Source of the DNA: Candidatus Aenigmatarchaeota archaeon
GTDB lineage: Archaea; Aenigmatarchaeota; Aenigmatarchaeia; CG10238-14
NCBI GenBank assembly: GCA_018304545.1
Contig: JAGVVZ010000006.1
Span: 40,239-104,238 of the forward strand
Length of the DNA stretch: 64,000 bases
Direction of reading: 5' to 3'
In this document: in pieces, positions 8,800 to 17,266 of the stretch
Layout of the letters: each line of letters starts with the position of its first letter
Position numbering within the stretch: the stretch's first letter is position 1
Program-made: the position numbers and the translations under genes
The notes under the pieces: generated by a model
What the model was told of the DNA's origin: nothing
Database searches by the model: none
Seen by the model: only the letters and a program-made list of their open reading frames with translations

Positions 8800-9072
8800 G
8801 TGTCAGTGATGAAAAGAATTGATTTCGAAGCCCAAATAGACCACTTTAATGATTTTTATTATAGACAGTTATTCGAGAGATTTGCAGCATCTGTCCATAA
8901 TTCTCCATATAAACTCAAGACATGTCCGTTTAATTTCGTCTACTCCTTTTTCAGTTACTCTAAAATAGACAAGAGAACTGCCAGAGAGATTGTGAAACAT
9001 TGGACAGCCAACGACTGGTGTCAAAGGGCAAAATATCACGGATTAAAATTAAAAGGTGAGTTGAGTGGATGA
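8800..9072 (+). CDS. element protein of unknown function
   Basis: 90 aa, GTG start; overlaps the downstream helicase gene by 8 nt. Confidence 0.55.
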   Translation: MSVMKRIDFEAQIDHFNDFYYRQLFERFAASVHNSPYKLKTCPFNFVYSFFSYSKIDKRTAREIVKHWTANDWCQRAKYHGLKLKGELSG

Positions 9073-10675
9073 AATAAAAGATGATAATAGCGGGAAATAT
9101 TTTTCTCAAGATAAGCCATCAGGAAGTTTCGTTCCAGAATCTCTTGCCCAAGACATAATGTTAACAACTAAATTTCTAACTTTCGTGGATTCAAAAGAAA
9201 TTTTTTGGTTTGATAGAACAGAGGGTATATGGGAACTAAACGGTGAGGTTCTAATCAGACAGACGGGAACAGAACTGTTGGGTAAAAAAACAAAACAAAA
9301 TTATCTAAATGAAACTATTGACTACATAAAAAGCAAAACCTATACTGATAGGAAAATTTTTGATAACCAAAACCTTAATTTGATGCCTTTGAAAAATGGA
9401 GTTTTGAATCTCGAAACTATGAAGTTGATGCCTTATTCTCCAGATTTTTATTTTACTTCAAAATTAAATGTTAAGTATGACCCTAATGTAAACTGTCCAA
9501 CAGTAACGAAATTCCTTGAAGAAGTTGTTAGTAGCGACGATATTATTCTCTTGTTTGAATTAGCAGGTTACTGTCTCTATCGAAAATATCCAATTCAAAA
9601 AGCTTTCATGTTAGTTGGAGATGGTGCAAATGGCAAATCAACTTTCTTAAATTTAATCATATCTCTCTTAGGCCCAGAGAATGTTTGCGCTGTTTCCCTT
9701 CAAGATTTAGAGCGTAACAGGTTTGCGAGTGCTAGTCTATATAGAAAACTGGCGAACATTTATGCTGACTTGCCAAATGTTGCACTAAAGAATCCCGGTA
9801 TATTTAAAATGTTGACTGGCGGAGATGTGATGCACGGCGAGAAGAAATTCAAAGATTCATTCTTTTTTTCGAATCATGCAAAGCTAATTTTTTCAGCTAA
9901 TAAAGTACCTTTCGTGCAAGATGAAAGCTCAGCGTTTTACCGCCGTTGGATAATTATAAATTTCCCTAACAAATTCGAAGGGGACAAAGCCAATCCTTTG
10001 CTGCTAAAAATACTCACTACTGAAGAAGAATTGAGCGGTTTTCTGAATTTAGCACTACTAGGATTAAAAAGAATTTTAGAGAGTGGTTGTTTCTCATATA
10101 CAAAATCAACAGAAGAGATTAGGGAAGCATACATAAGAGCAAGTGACCCTATTGGCGCATTCATTATTGATTGTATAATATCATCTCCAGAGGATTGTGT
10201 TTCAAAAGATGAGCTTTATAATGCCTATTGCCTATACTGCAAAAATAAAAAGCTTCTGACTTTGGATAAGAACGTGTTTTTCAAGAACATTAGAAAGTAT
10301 GTGCAAATAGACGATTATAAACCAACTATAGACGGCAGGAGAGTTATGGCATGGAAGGGGATAAGACTTGTTGCCCCTGTCAATGATGTCAGGGGTAATT
10401 CTAATTTAAATTCCATACAAGATTCTGATGAAATTAAAATAATAGAAAAATCCGACAGCCTTGACAACCCAGACACAAGGATTGATGGTATATCAATAAA
10501 AGAGCAACATTCTGAATCTAAAAATGGGTGGAAGAAAATATATTCATATTTTGGGTTGTGTGAATGGGGTCAACATGAGACTATAGTGGAGTATAAGATA
10601 AAGGACGATATAGACCTTAAGTGGAAAACATCTTGTAAAGGTTGTTTTGACAAGGAAATGAAATCCTTTCTATAA
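9065..10675 (+). CDS. D5/P4-family SF3 helicase (primase C-terminal type)
   Basis: 536 aa; Walker A GDGANGKSTFLN, LANIYADLP, KLIFSANKVP; C-terminal zinc-ribbon-like segment. Confidence 0.88.
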   Translation: MDEIKDDNSGKYFSQDKPSGSFVPESLAQDIMLTTKFLTFVDSKEIFWFDRTEGIWELNGEVLIRQTGTELLGKKTKQNYLNETIDYIKSKTYTDRKIFDNQNLNLMPLKNGVLNLETMKLMPYSPDFYFTSKLNVKYDPNVNCPTVTKFLEEVVSSDDIILLFELAGYCLYRKYPIQKAFMLVGDGANGKSTFLNLIISLLGPENVCAVSLQDLERNRFASASLYRKLANIYADLPNVALKNPGIFKMLTGGDVMHGEKKFKDSFFFSNHAKLIFSANKVPFVQDESSAFYRRWIIINFPNKFEGDKANPLLLKILTTEEELSGFLNLALLGLKRILESGCFSYTKSTEEIREAYIRASDPIGAFIIDCIISSPEDCVSKDELYNAYCLYCKNKKLLTLDKNVFFKNIRKYVQIDDYKPTIDGRRVMAWKGIRLVAPVNDVRGNSNLNSIQDSDEIKIIEKSDSLDNPDTRIDGISIKEQHSESKNGWKKIYSYFGLCEWGQHETIVEYKIKDDIDLKWKTSCKGCFDKEMKSFL

Positions 10676-10681
10676 TTATAT

Positions 10682-10852
10682 CTATCCCAATTTACCTTCC
10701 TTAATTTCTTTTATAGTTTTTTTCCTAATCTCTTCTTCATTTTCTTCAATATTCTTATCTGGTATAGCTGGTATAATTTCTAAGCTTTTTAGGAATTCTG
10801 ACCTTAATTTACCATATATTACTGGGTCAAATTCTTCTTTCTTCTCCAACAT
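10682..10852 (-). CDS. 56-aa charged protein downstream of the Ntn hydrolase
   Basis: Intact ORF MLEKKEEFDPVIYGKLRSEFLKSLEIIPAIPDKNIEENEEEIRKKTIKEIKEGKLG; 5 nt after the upstream gene stop. Confidence 0.5.
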   Translation of the reverse strand: MLEKKEEFDPVIYGKLRSEFLKSLEIIPAIPDKNIEENEEEIRKKTIKEIKEGKLG

Positions 10853-10857
10853 CCATT

Positions 10858-11637
10858 TCACCCAAACCCTAAAAAACCTATTACTCTACCTAGTTTATCA
10901 TTAGTTTTTCCATATTTTAACTCTTCTTCGTATATGTCAGCTAATAATTTTATTTGTCCCTCTCCCAGTTTAATCATTCCAGATTTAGTTAAAACTAGTG
11001 TATCAGTCTCCTTTCCTACGCCAACAGACACTTCTGCATTTCTTTTAGCTTTATAGACATTATAAATCGTGGTTTCTAAATTATCATTTTTTGAGTGTTT
11101 TTGGAAAAGAAGTGTATTGATAGCTTGCGTACCTCCGGACCCTATTGCACCAAAATTTATGTCTCTCATATTTACCATGTCGCGCTCTGTTATTTCTACT
11201 ATTTGAGCCTTTTTATCCTTAAATCCTATCAAAAGAACGTTTGTTTTAAGAGTAAATTTAGTTATGAAATCTAACATTCCTTGCGTATAAGGATTTGCCA
11301 ACTGGATTCTTAGAAGTTCCTTCAAGTAATTGTAATCAATTTTATAAATATCCAAAAGCTGTTTTTGTATCATATCTTCTCTGAGTTTAACCATATTCTT
11401 GTGTATTTTCTTTTTGGCTTCATCGAAATTGGTCTCGTCATAAACCTCATCCAATAAATCTTCGAACCTCAAAGCTTCACCAGATAACATGGCTATAGTA
11501 GTATGAGTTATTTTTTTGAACTTCTCAATCGAATGTTCAAATTGTCCTATTTGTTGAACGCTTATCATATGGTCTGTAGCAAAAACAATAATTTCACTTT
11601 CATTATACTTGCCTATAGCTGCTATACATATTGTCAT
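10858..11637 (-). CDS. proteasome-family (Ntn hydrolase) protein
   Basis: 259 aa; MTICIAAIG (Thr at position 2), ATDHMI, KFKKITHTTIAMLSGEALRFEDLL resembling the proteasome beta T1/D17/K33 arrangement. Confidence 0.65.
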   Translation of the reverse strand: MTICIAAIGKYNESEIIVFATDHMISVQQIGQFEHSIEKFKKITHTTIAMLSGEALRFEDLLDEVYDETNFDEAKKKIHKNMVKLREDMIQKQLLDIYKIDYNYLKELLRIQLANPYTQGMLDFITKFTLKTNVLLIGFKDKKAQIVEITERDMVNMRDINFGAIGSGGTQAINTLLFQKHSKNDNLETTIYNVYKAKRNAEVSVGVGKETDTLVLTKSGMIKLGEGQIKLLADIYEEELKYGKTNDKLGRVIGFLGFG

Positions 11638-11694
11638 GATAATATCTTATTCGAAAATAATAAATACTAAAAATAACAATATTTATTTAGTCAG

Positions 11695-11706
11695 TGGGGA
11701 TTTTAC
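11695..11706 (+). repeat. right inverted end repeat TGGGGATTTTAC
   Basis: Reverse complement of 4113-4124. Confidence 0.6.
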
Positions 11707-11720
11707 AAATTCTAGATGCT

Positions 11721-11732
11721 CCTCCAGGGCAT
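11721..11732 (+). repeat. attR core CCTCCAGGGCAT
   Basis: Exact 12-bp copy of the tRNA 3' end. Confidence 0.7.
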
Positions 11733-11851
11733 GACTAAAATATAAAAGTTATTTATTGAAAAACTGAAAACGCTGTCTTTTAATGAGCAAAATTTTTTTA
11801 AGTTGGTTTAAGTAGAAAGAGGATTTAAATTACAATTAATATGCTAATACT

Positions 11852-12403
11852 ATGTATGTAAGACCACTTCTGAGGTTAGCTGCACTAGTTGGAATAGTGA
11901 CGACGTGCTATATTACTGTCTTTAGGGAAGCGATTGGGTTAACAGACTTTACTTCAATGGACGAAAGAATATTGTTTGGTGCGCAGGTCGTGGAATATCG
12001 AGACGTTCAAATTATTGGTGATGAAGATTTTATTAGACGAACTGAAGAGGCATTAGATTATATTGCAGAAAAAGATCCGGAGTCTTATGAATTAGTTTGG
12101 AGAAACATTTCTGGCGCGGAGAATAATGGGTTTGCGGCATTAAATCCATCTACACGTCATTATAGTATAGGCGACGCAACAGTAAATAGTGGACTTGAAC
12201 CGTACGCATCGATGATAGTTCATGATGCATGCCATGTAAAATTGGCTAGAAAGAAGGAGATGCTGACTAGAATGGAGGAAGAAAGACTATGTCTGGAAGA
12301 CCAAAACACATTCCTACAAAGAATCGGCTATCCTCTTATCGATATTGATGCTGCGTTGGAGACAAGGTATTGGGAGATTTATCCTCTCTTTAGAAATTGG
12401 TGA
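11852..12403 (+). CDS. membrane-anchored putative metallopeptidase-like protein
   Basis: 183 aa; N-terminal TM; MIVHDACHVKL plus EEERLCLEDQNTFLQRIG, resembling HExxH-type proteins with E to D. Confidence 0.4.
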   Translation: MYVRPLLRLAALVGIVTTCYITVFREAIGLTDFTSMDERILFGAQVVEYRDVQIIGDEDFIRRTEEALDYIAEKDPESYELVWRNISGAENNGFAALNPSTRHYSIGDATVNSGLEPYASMIVHDACHVKLARKKEMLTRMEEERLCLEDQNTFLQRIGYPLIDIDAALETRYWEIYPLFRNW

Positions 12404-12407
12404 TTCT

Positions 12408-12872
12408 ATGGACGATCATCTCACCAAAATAAATGAGTTGGAATCATTTAATGTAGAACTTGTCAGCATCCACTATCTAAAACCACATGAAGAAATAGAT
12501 AACAATCGATTAACTGAAATCAAGGAAAGCATTATCAAAGAAGGTTTGAAATTTCCAATAGTTGTAGACATAGAGAGCAAGATAATTTTGGATGGTCATC
12601 ATAGACTTGCTGTTTTTAAGGAACTGGAAATCGATAAGATACCTGTATATTATGTAAATTATTCAGACAAAAAAATAATCATAGACACTTGGAATGAAAT
12701 AAGAGTGACGAAAGATGATATTATAAAAATGGTTAATTCGGGAAAGCTGTTCCCAAATAAGACAACCAAACATATGATTTTTTCTAATAATGGCTATAGA
12801 CACATCTCATCAATAACTCCGAGAATAAATGTCAATATATCCGAGATATTAAACACGATAAAAAAACAATAA
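12408..12872 (+). CDS. ParB-domain protein, SerK-like (free serine kinase family)
   Basis: LKPHEEID..., ILDGHHRLAVFKEL, MVNSGKLFPNKTTKHMI...PRINVNISEIL resemble the archaeal SerK layout; ATG at 12408 is a better start than 12345. Confidence 0.65.
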   Translation: MDDHLTKINELESFNVELVSIHYLKPHEEIDNNRLTEIKESIIKEGLKFPIVVDIESKIILDGHHRLAVFKELEIDKIPVYYVNYSDKKIIIDTWNEIRVTKDDIIKMVNSGKLFPNKTTKHMIFSNNGYRHISSITPRINVNISEILNTIKKQ

Positions 12873-12956
12873 AATTTGAAAGCTCAATAGCACATTAAAC
12901 TCGAAACACATAATTCCTCGCAAAGACTTAAAAAATTAATCTTTCCTATAGTTTCT

Positions 12957-13517
12957 ATGACAATTTCAGATCATACACAAAGTTTTAATGAATATTTAGG
13001 TTGGTACAAACAAAATTTTGGTTATCACAGATCCCCGAAGGATTTGGAAATTATGACGGGTTTAGCAACACCTTATTGTCTTAGAGGAGAGATAGATGCT
13101 AAAACGGCTTTTGATGCCCTATATGGTGCTATTTGTTATCTAAGACAAACGACAAATCTTGATTATACAGCTATTGATGTTATTAGACTAATAGTCAGTC
13201 AATACGGCGGTTTGCATAGCGAATATATAGCACCTTCAACTGGTGAATTGCTGACTTATGAAGCACAACACATAAACGATACTGCACCAAAGGACAAGGA
13301 GATAATCTGGGCTTTGTGTGCGCCATTGACATTAAACTCGAGGACTAGAATGAATGCGAATCTTGCAACTACTATTGTTCATGGCGCAATAAGTTTATTG
13401 AGACAAACTAAGGGTATAGGTAATTACGATATACGAGATGTCATTGATACTATAGACCAAACTTATAGCGAACGTGGTAGAACACAAATGTTAAGACTAC
13501 TGAAAAGGGGAACTTAA
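12957..13517 (+). CDS. conserved-looking protein of unknown function
   Basis: 186-aa ORF with no recognised motif. Confidence 0.5.
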   Translation: MTISDHTQSFNEYLGWYKQNFGYHRSPKDLEIMTGLATPYCLRGEIDAKTAFDALYGAICYLRQTTNLDYTAIDVIRLIVSQYGGLHSEYIAPSTGELLTYEAQHINDTAPKDKEIIWALCAPLTLNSRTRMNANLATTIVHGAISLLRQTKGIGNYDIRDVIDTIDQTYSERGRTQMLRLLKRGT

Positions 13518-13588
13518 TTTATAAAAAATTTTAAAGCTTGATTAGTAAATTAGAAATAATAATTCAAGAAAAGAAAAAAGAAAAGATT

Positions 13589-13675
13589 TTATCCTCCAAA
13601 GGCGGAGTTTGCCATCGTCGATAAAAAGCCGACAATTAAAACTAAAATCAAAACCAACAATGCTTCAAACACCAT
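13589..13675 (-). CDS. 28-aa hydrophobic mini-protein
   Basis: MVFEALLVLILVLIVGFLSTMANSAFGG, isolated in an intergenic region. Confidence 0.35.
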   Translation of the reverse strand: MVFEALLVLILVLIVGFLSTMANSAFGG

Positions 13676-13869
13676 TGTCTCAGATAAATGTTATATGGAA
13701 GTGCAATTTAAATGATTTGTATGAAAAAGTATATAGAAAAATCTATATTAACAAGTAGTGAAAACATTTCTATTGCATTATCTCAACGCATTTATTAAAT
13801 ATGCCTACAGGAAGATATCAAGAATAATTTTTTGATATGATTTAATAATGGAACGACAAATATTATTAC

Positions 13870-14475
13870 ATGAGGAGAATACTGAAAATACTGATTGCGA
13901 CATCTGTTTTCTTTACAATGGCCGGAGGCATGTTAGGTCCAATATATGCCGTGTATGTTGAAGAGATAGGCGGGGATATCTTGTCAACTGGCGGGGCTTA
14001 TGCCATATTCGCTTTAGCTGCAGGTCTGCTCACACTGATAACGGCCAAATGGGAAGATCATTTAAAACACATAGAAAAAGTGGTTGTTCTAGGTTATTTA
14101 CTATCCAGTATTGGATTCTTCATTCATTTATTAGTTAAAAGTCCGTCCCAATTGTTTTTCGTCCAGGCTCTGTTCGGATTTAGTGCAGCGATATTAAATC
14201 CGGCATATGACGTGCTATATTCAAAATACTTGCAAAAAAACAGGGTCGCATCCGGTTGGGGTATCTGGGAAGCTGAAAACTTAATAGTGACTGCCGTTGC
14301 TTCGCTAGTGGGGGCCTACATAGCCAAAATATACGGATTCAAAATATTGCTTATGTTAATGTTTGGTTTTTCAGTAGTTGGATTTTCGCTTTCATTATTT
14401 TTATTATCAAAAAGAGTGATGATGAGAATATTTTCAATAAAAAATTTGAAAAACGTCGAACACGTTTTTACTTAG
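13870..14475 (+). CDS. half-size MFS transporter (about 6 TM)
   Basis: 201 aa; GPIYAVYVEEIGG, FFVQALFGFSAAILNPAYDVLYSKYL. Confidence 0.7.
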   Translation: MRRILKILIATSVFFTMAGGMLGPIYAVYVEEIGGDILSTGGAYAIFALAAGLLTLITAKWEDHLKHIEKVVVLGYLLSSIGFFIHLLVKSPSQLFFVQALFGFSAAILNPAYDVLYSKYLQKNRVASGWGIWEAENLIVTAVASLVGAYIAKIYGFKILLMLMFGFSVVGFSLSLFLLSKRVMMRIFSIKNLKNVEHVFT

Positions 14476-14989
14476 CATCTTCTTTCTTACCGACGACTAC
14501 ATTATCGCCGACAGTAATGATATAACCACGTTCTCTAAGCATTTGTCCTACAGCGCCTTTCGTTACATCGGTCCACTGATCAAATCCATACACCACTACT
14601 TGTCCGGATCCTTGAGTATCCAAAGCTGGACCAAGTACACCAAATTTCAATAATATTGCAGCCAAGAAAGCTGTATTAACGTTATATTTTGTTTTTGTTA
14701 CATCTCCTTCACCAGGTCCTACATGAAACTCCACGCCTGTATATTTTTTATCAGCTTGTGCCTTTCTACCTGTAGCTTCATCATATTCCACTGCAACCGT
14801 TCTCCATCCCAACACATTATAAGGATCTGACAACAAAACCTGAGTTATCGGAATTACTTGCTCAGCATCACTATACCCACAGCCTAAATCGCCTATTCTA
14901 TCATTTATTCCTCCCCCTAAAGAAATACCTAAAGAACTGGCTTCATTTACATATCCTCTGGCTTGAGCTAGTGTTGACATGAATTGCAC
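14468..14989 (-). CDS. protein of unknown function
   Basis: 173-aa ORF, Gly-rich and non-hydrophobic; ends overlap the MFS gene convergently. Confidence 0.5.
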   Translation of the reverse strand: MQFMSTLAQARGYVNEASSLGISLGGGINDRIGDLGCGYSDAEQVIPITQVLLSDPYNVLGWRTVAVEYDEATGRKAQADKKYTGVEFHVGPGEGDVTKTKYNVNTAFLAAILLKFGVLGPALDTQGSGQVVVYGFDQWTDVTKGAVGQMLRERGYIITVGDNVVVGKKEDAK

Positions 14990-15071
14990 CTTTCTAAAAG
15001 TTTAGAGATGAAAACTTAAATACTTATTTTGAACTTTCGTAGTAGAGTAAACTCTGTCGAAAAAAAATTAT

Positions 15072-15671
15072 CTAATTAACTTCATGCACTTCTATCGTAT
15101 GGCTCAAATCGCAGCCGGGAACTGTCACAGTGATATTAGTCACATCTTCACCAACTTCTAAAACATCAAACCTTTCAATCTCTCTCGGCTCTACTGTTAA
15201 GTTATAGAAGTGTTTCATTTCCTGTTCGTTGCCGCGATGAATGATGAGATCGTAATTATAAATCACAGAAGACCCAACGTTCTGGAAATAAACCGTCAGA
15301 TCTCCATCCTTATAGCCGTATGATTTTATTCTGGATCTAGTTATTTTACAATTATATTCATTAACAATAGTGGTTATCGTGCTTTCTATTTCTTCGCTTA
15401 TCTGATTTTCTTGGATAGTGGTTGTCGTTGTAGCATGGGCGCCTTTAGCATGGCATCCAATATCCAAGCATGCAGAACAAGAAGAACCGACTTCGCATTG
15501 ATCGGGGCATTCGTCATACGTAAACCTATGACAGTAATCATCAGTAAAAGCTATAGTTGTAGTGGTCGGCTCGATTCCACGTTCTCTGTAATTTTTAACC
15601 GTAACAAATGCCAAAAGCACAGCTAAGATTAATGTTGTTGCTAGCAAATAAGCGATTTTTTTCTTCATCAA
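15072..15671 (-). CDS. membrane-anchored Cys/Thr-rich extracytoplasmic protein
   Basis: N-terminal TM followed by TTTT linkers and a Cys cluster. Confidence 0.65.
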   Translation of the reverse strand: MMKKKIAYLLATTLILAVLLAFVTVKNYRERGIEPTTTTIAFTDDYCHRFTYDECPDQCEVGSSCSACLDIGCHAKGAHATTTTTIQENQISEEIESTITTIVNEYNCKITRSRIKSYGYKDGDLTVYFQNVGSSVIYNYDLIIHRGNEQEMKHFYNLTVEPREIERFDVLEVGEDVTNITVTVPGCDLSHTIEVHEVN

Positions 15672-15790
15672 AAAAATATTGTTTCTTATTAATTTAATTT
15701 TTCCTCTCCTCAGCTTTTTAAGGCTCTCTTCATTAAGTCAAGTCGCCCATCAATCTTCATCGGATTTGAGGATAATATTGATATATAGAA

Positions 15791-17218
15791 TTAGTTTTTA
15801 ATCATAATTGATTTTATATTGCAGAACTCCCATAGGCCGTGCTTTGATAACCCTCTGCCGATGCCCGATTCTTTGACACCACCATAAGAAACCTGCGGAA
15901 ATACAATAAGGGTATCATTTATCCTCACAGATCCGCATTCTAATTTTTTAGAAATTTCATTGGCCTTTTCAATATCATTTGACCAAACAGATGCACCCAG
16001 TCCATATTGTGTATTATTCGCTTGTTCGATAGCATCATCAATATTCTTGGTTACAACTACTGGCACGACAGGTCCGAACACTTCCTCTTTCAACACTCTC
16101 ATTCTTTCGTTTGCTCTTATCATAACTGTCGGCAAATAGAAATATCCTCTTTGAAAATCGGATTGTTTTCTGCCGCCAGTAAGAATTGTCGCCCCGTTGT
16201 TTTTAGCGTCTTTGACTTGACTTTCTAAATTATTTAGCTGTTCAAAACTGACTATCGGTCCCATGCTGACGCCGTCTTCCATCGGGTTTCCTACTTTCAG
16301 TTTATTCGCTGCCTCGACAAACGCATCAATGAATTGATCGCTGATCTTCTGATCAACAAAAAATCTTTTATCAGCCGAGCAACATTGACCGCAATTATAA
16401 TATCTGCCCGTTATCAATCCGCTGACCGTCTTTTCAATATCTGCATCTTCGCATATTATGGCTGGATCGCTACCACCTAACTCCAACACTACTTTTTTTA
16501 ATGAGCCGCCCCCTTTGCTCGCTATTTCTTTTCCTACTAGCGAACTGCCGGTGAACGAAATCATGTCGATGTTGCTCTCGACTAAATATCTACCTGTTTT
16601 AGCTTTGCCTAAAATCAGATTCAAAACATTTTTCGGTATGCCTGCCTCGTGATATATTTTCACCAGTTCATGACCGACTATCGTACTCAGCTCGGACGGC
16701 TTAAACACGACAGAATTTCCTGTCAGTAAAGCTGGAGTTATCGCCCATGTAGGTATGCCAATAGGAAAATTCCACACACTTATTACACCTACAACGCCCA
16801 ATGCCTCGTATCTAAGCATGCCCTTATAATCCGAAGTTTCCAAATTCACTTCCTCATCTTGCAAATATTCTATACCTTTAGTTGCCATCCATTTCGTTTC
16901 TTTAATGACAGAATTAATTTCATCTTCCGATTCGGATAACGGCTTGCCAACTTCTGATGTTATCAGTTCTTTCATTTGTTTTCTTTTACTGTCAAGAATC
17001 TTTGTCATTTCAAGAAGGATTTCAGCTCTTTCGTCTATGCTTGTCCGTCTCCATTCTGATAGTGATTGCCTCGCAACCTTAACCGCTCTGCCAACATCAT
17101 TTTCATCCGCCGTCCTAGCCTTTCCAAAAATTTCCTCAGTGGCTGGATTATAAGAATAGAACATCTCAGCTGTTCCTTCTATCTCCTTTCCATCTATCAA
17201 ATGCGTAGCAAAAAACAT
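15791..17218 (-). CDS. NAD(P)-dependent aldehyde dehydrogenase (succinate-semialdehyde dehydrogenase-like)
   Basis: 475 aa; FTGSSLVGKEIA, LELGGSDPAII, GQCCSADKRFFV, EVFGPVVPV. Confidence 0.9.
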   Translation of the reverse strand: MFFATHLIDGKEIEGTAEMFYSYNPATEEIFGKARTADENDVGRAVKVARQSLSEWRRTSIDERAEILLEMTKILDSKRKQMKELITSEVGKPLSESEDEINSVIKETKWMATKGIEYLQDEEVNLETSDYKGMLRYEALGVVGVISVWNFPIGIPTWAITPALLTGNSVVFKPSELSTIVGHELVKIYHEAGIPKNVLNLILGKAKTGRYLVESNIDMISFTGSSLVGKEIASKGGGSLKKVVLELGGSDPAIICEDADIEKTVSGLITGRYYNCGQCCSADKRFFVDQKISDQFIDAFVEAANKLKVGNPMEDGVSMGPIVSFEQLNNLESQVKDAKNNGATILTGGRKQSDFQRGYFYLPTVMIRANERMRVLKEEVFGPVVPVVVTKNIDDAIEQANNTQYGLGASVWSNDIEKANEISKKLECGSVRINDTLIVFPQVSYGGVKESGIGRGLSKHGLWEFCNIKSIMIKN

Positions 17219-17266
17219 AATTCATATATGATTGACTAATTATAAATTACTGATTAGAGACCTGGA

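Larger units (their letters stand above)
4104..11732 (+). mobile_element. integrated element (plasmid- or virus-derived) at a tRNA 3' end
   Basis: tRNA gene followed by a tyrosine integrase; D5-type helicase; HTH and RHH regulators; right boundary marked by a 12-bp copy of the tRNA 3' end; inverted 12-bp repeats just inside the ends. Confidence 0.8.

Noticed and set aside
4104-11732. Calling the element a proviral genome
   Set aside because: No capsid, portal, terminase or FtsK/HerA-type packaging ATPase recognised; plasmid-like or integrative element is the safer description.
13870-14475. MFS gene as a truncated pseudogene
   Set aside because: About 6 TM in 200 aa with intact ends; half-size MFS proteins exist, and no second half or frameshift remnant is visible downstream.
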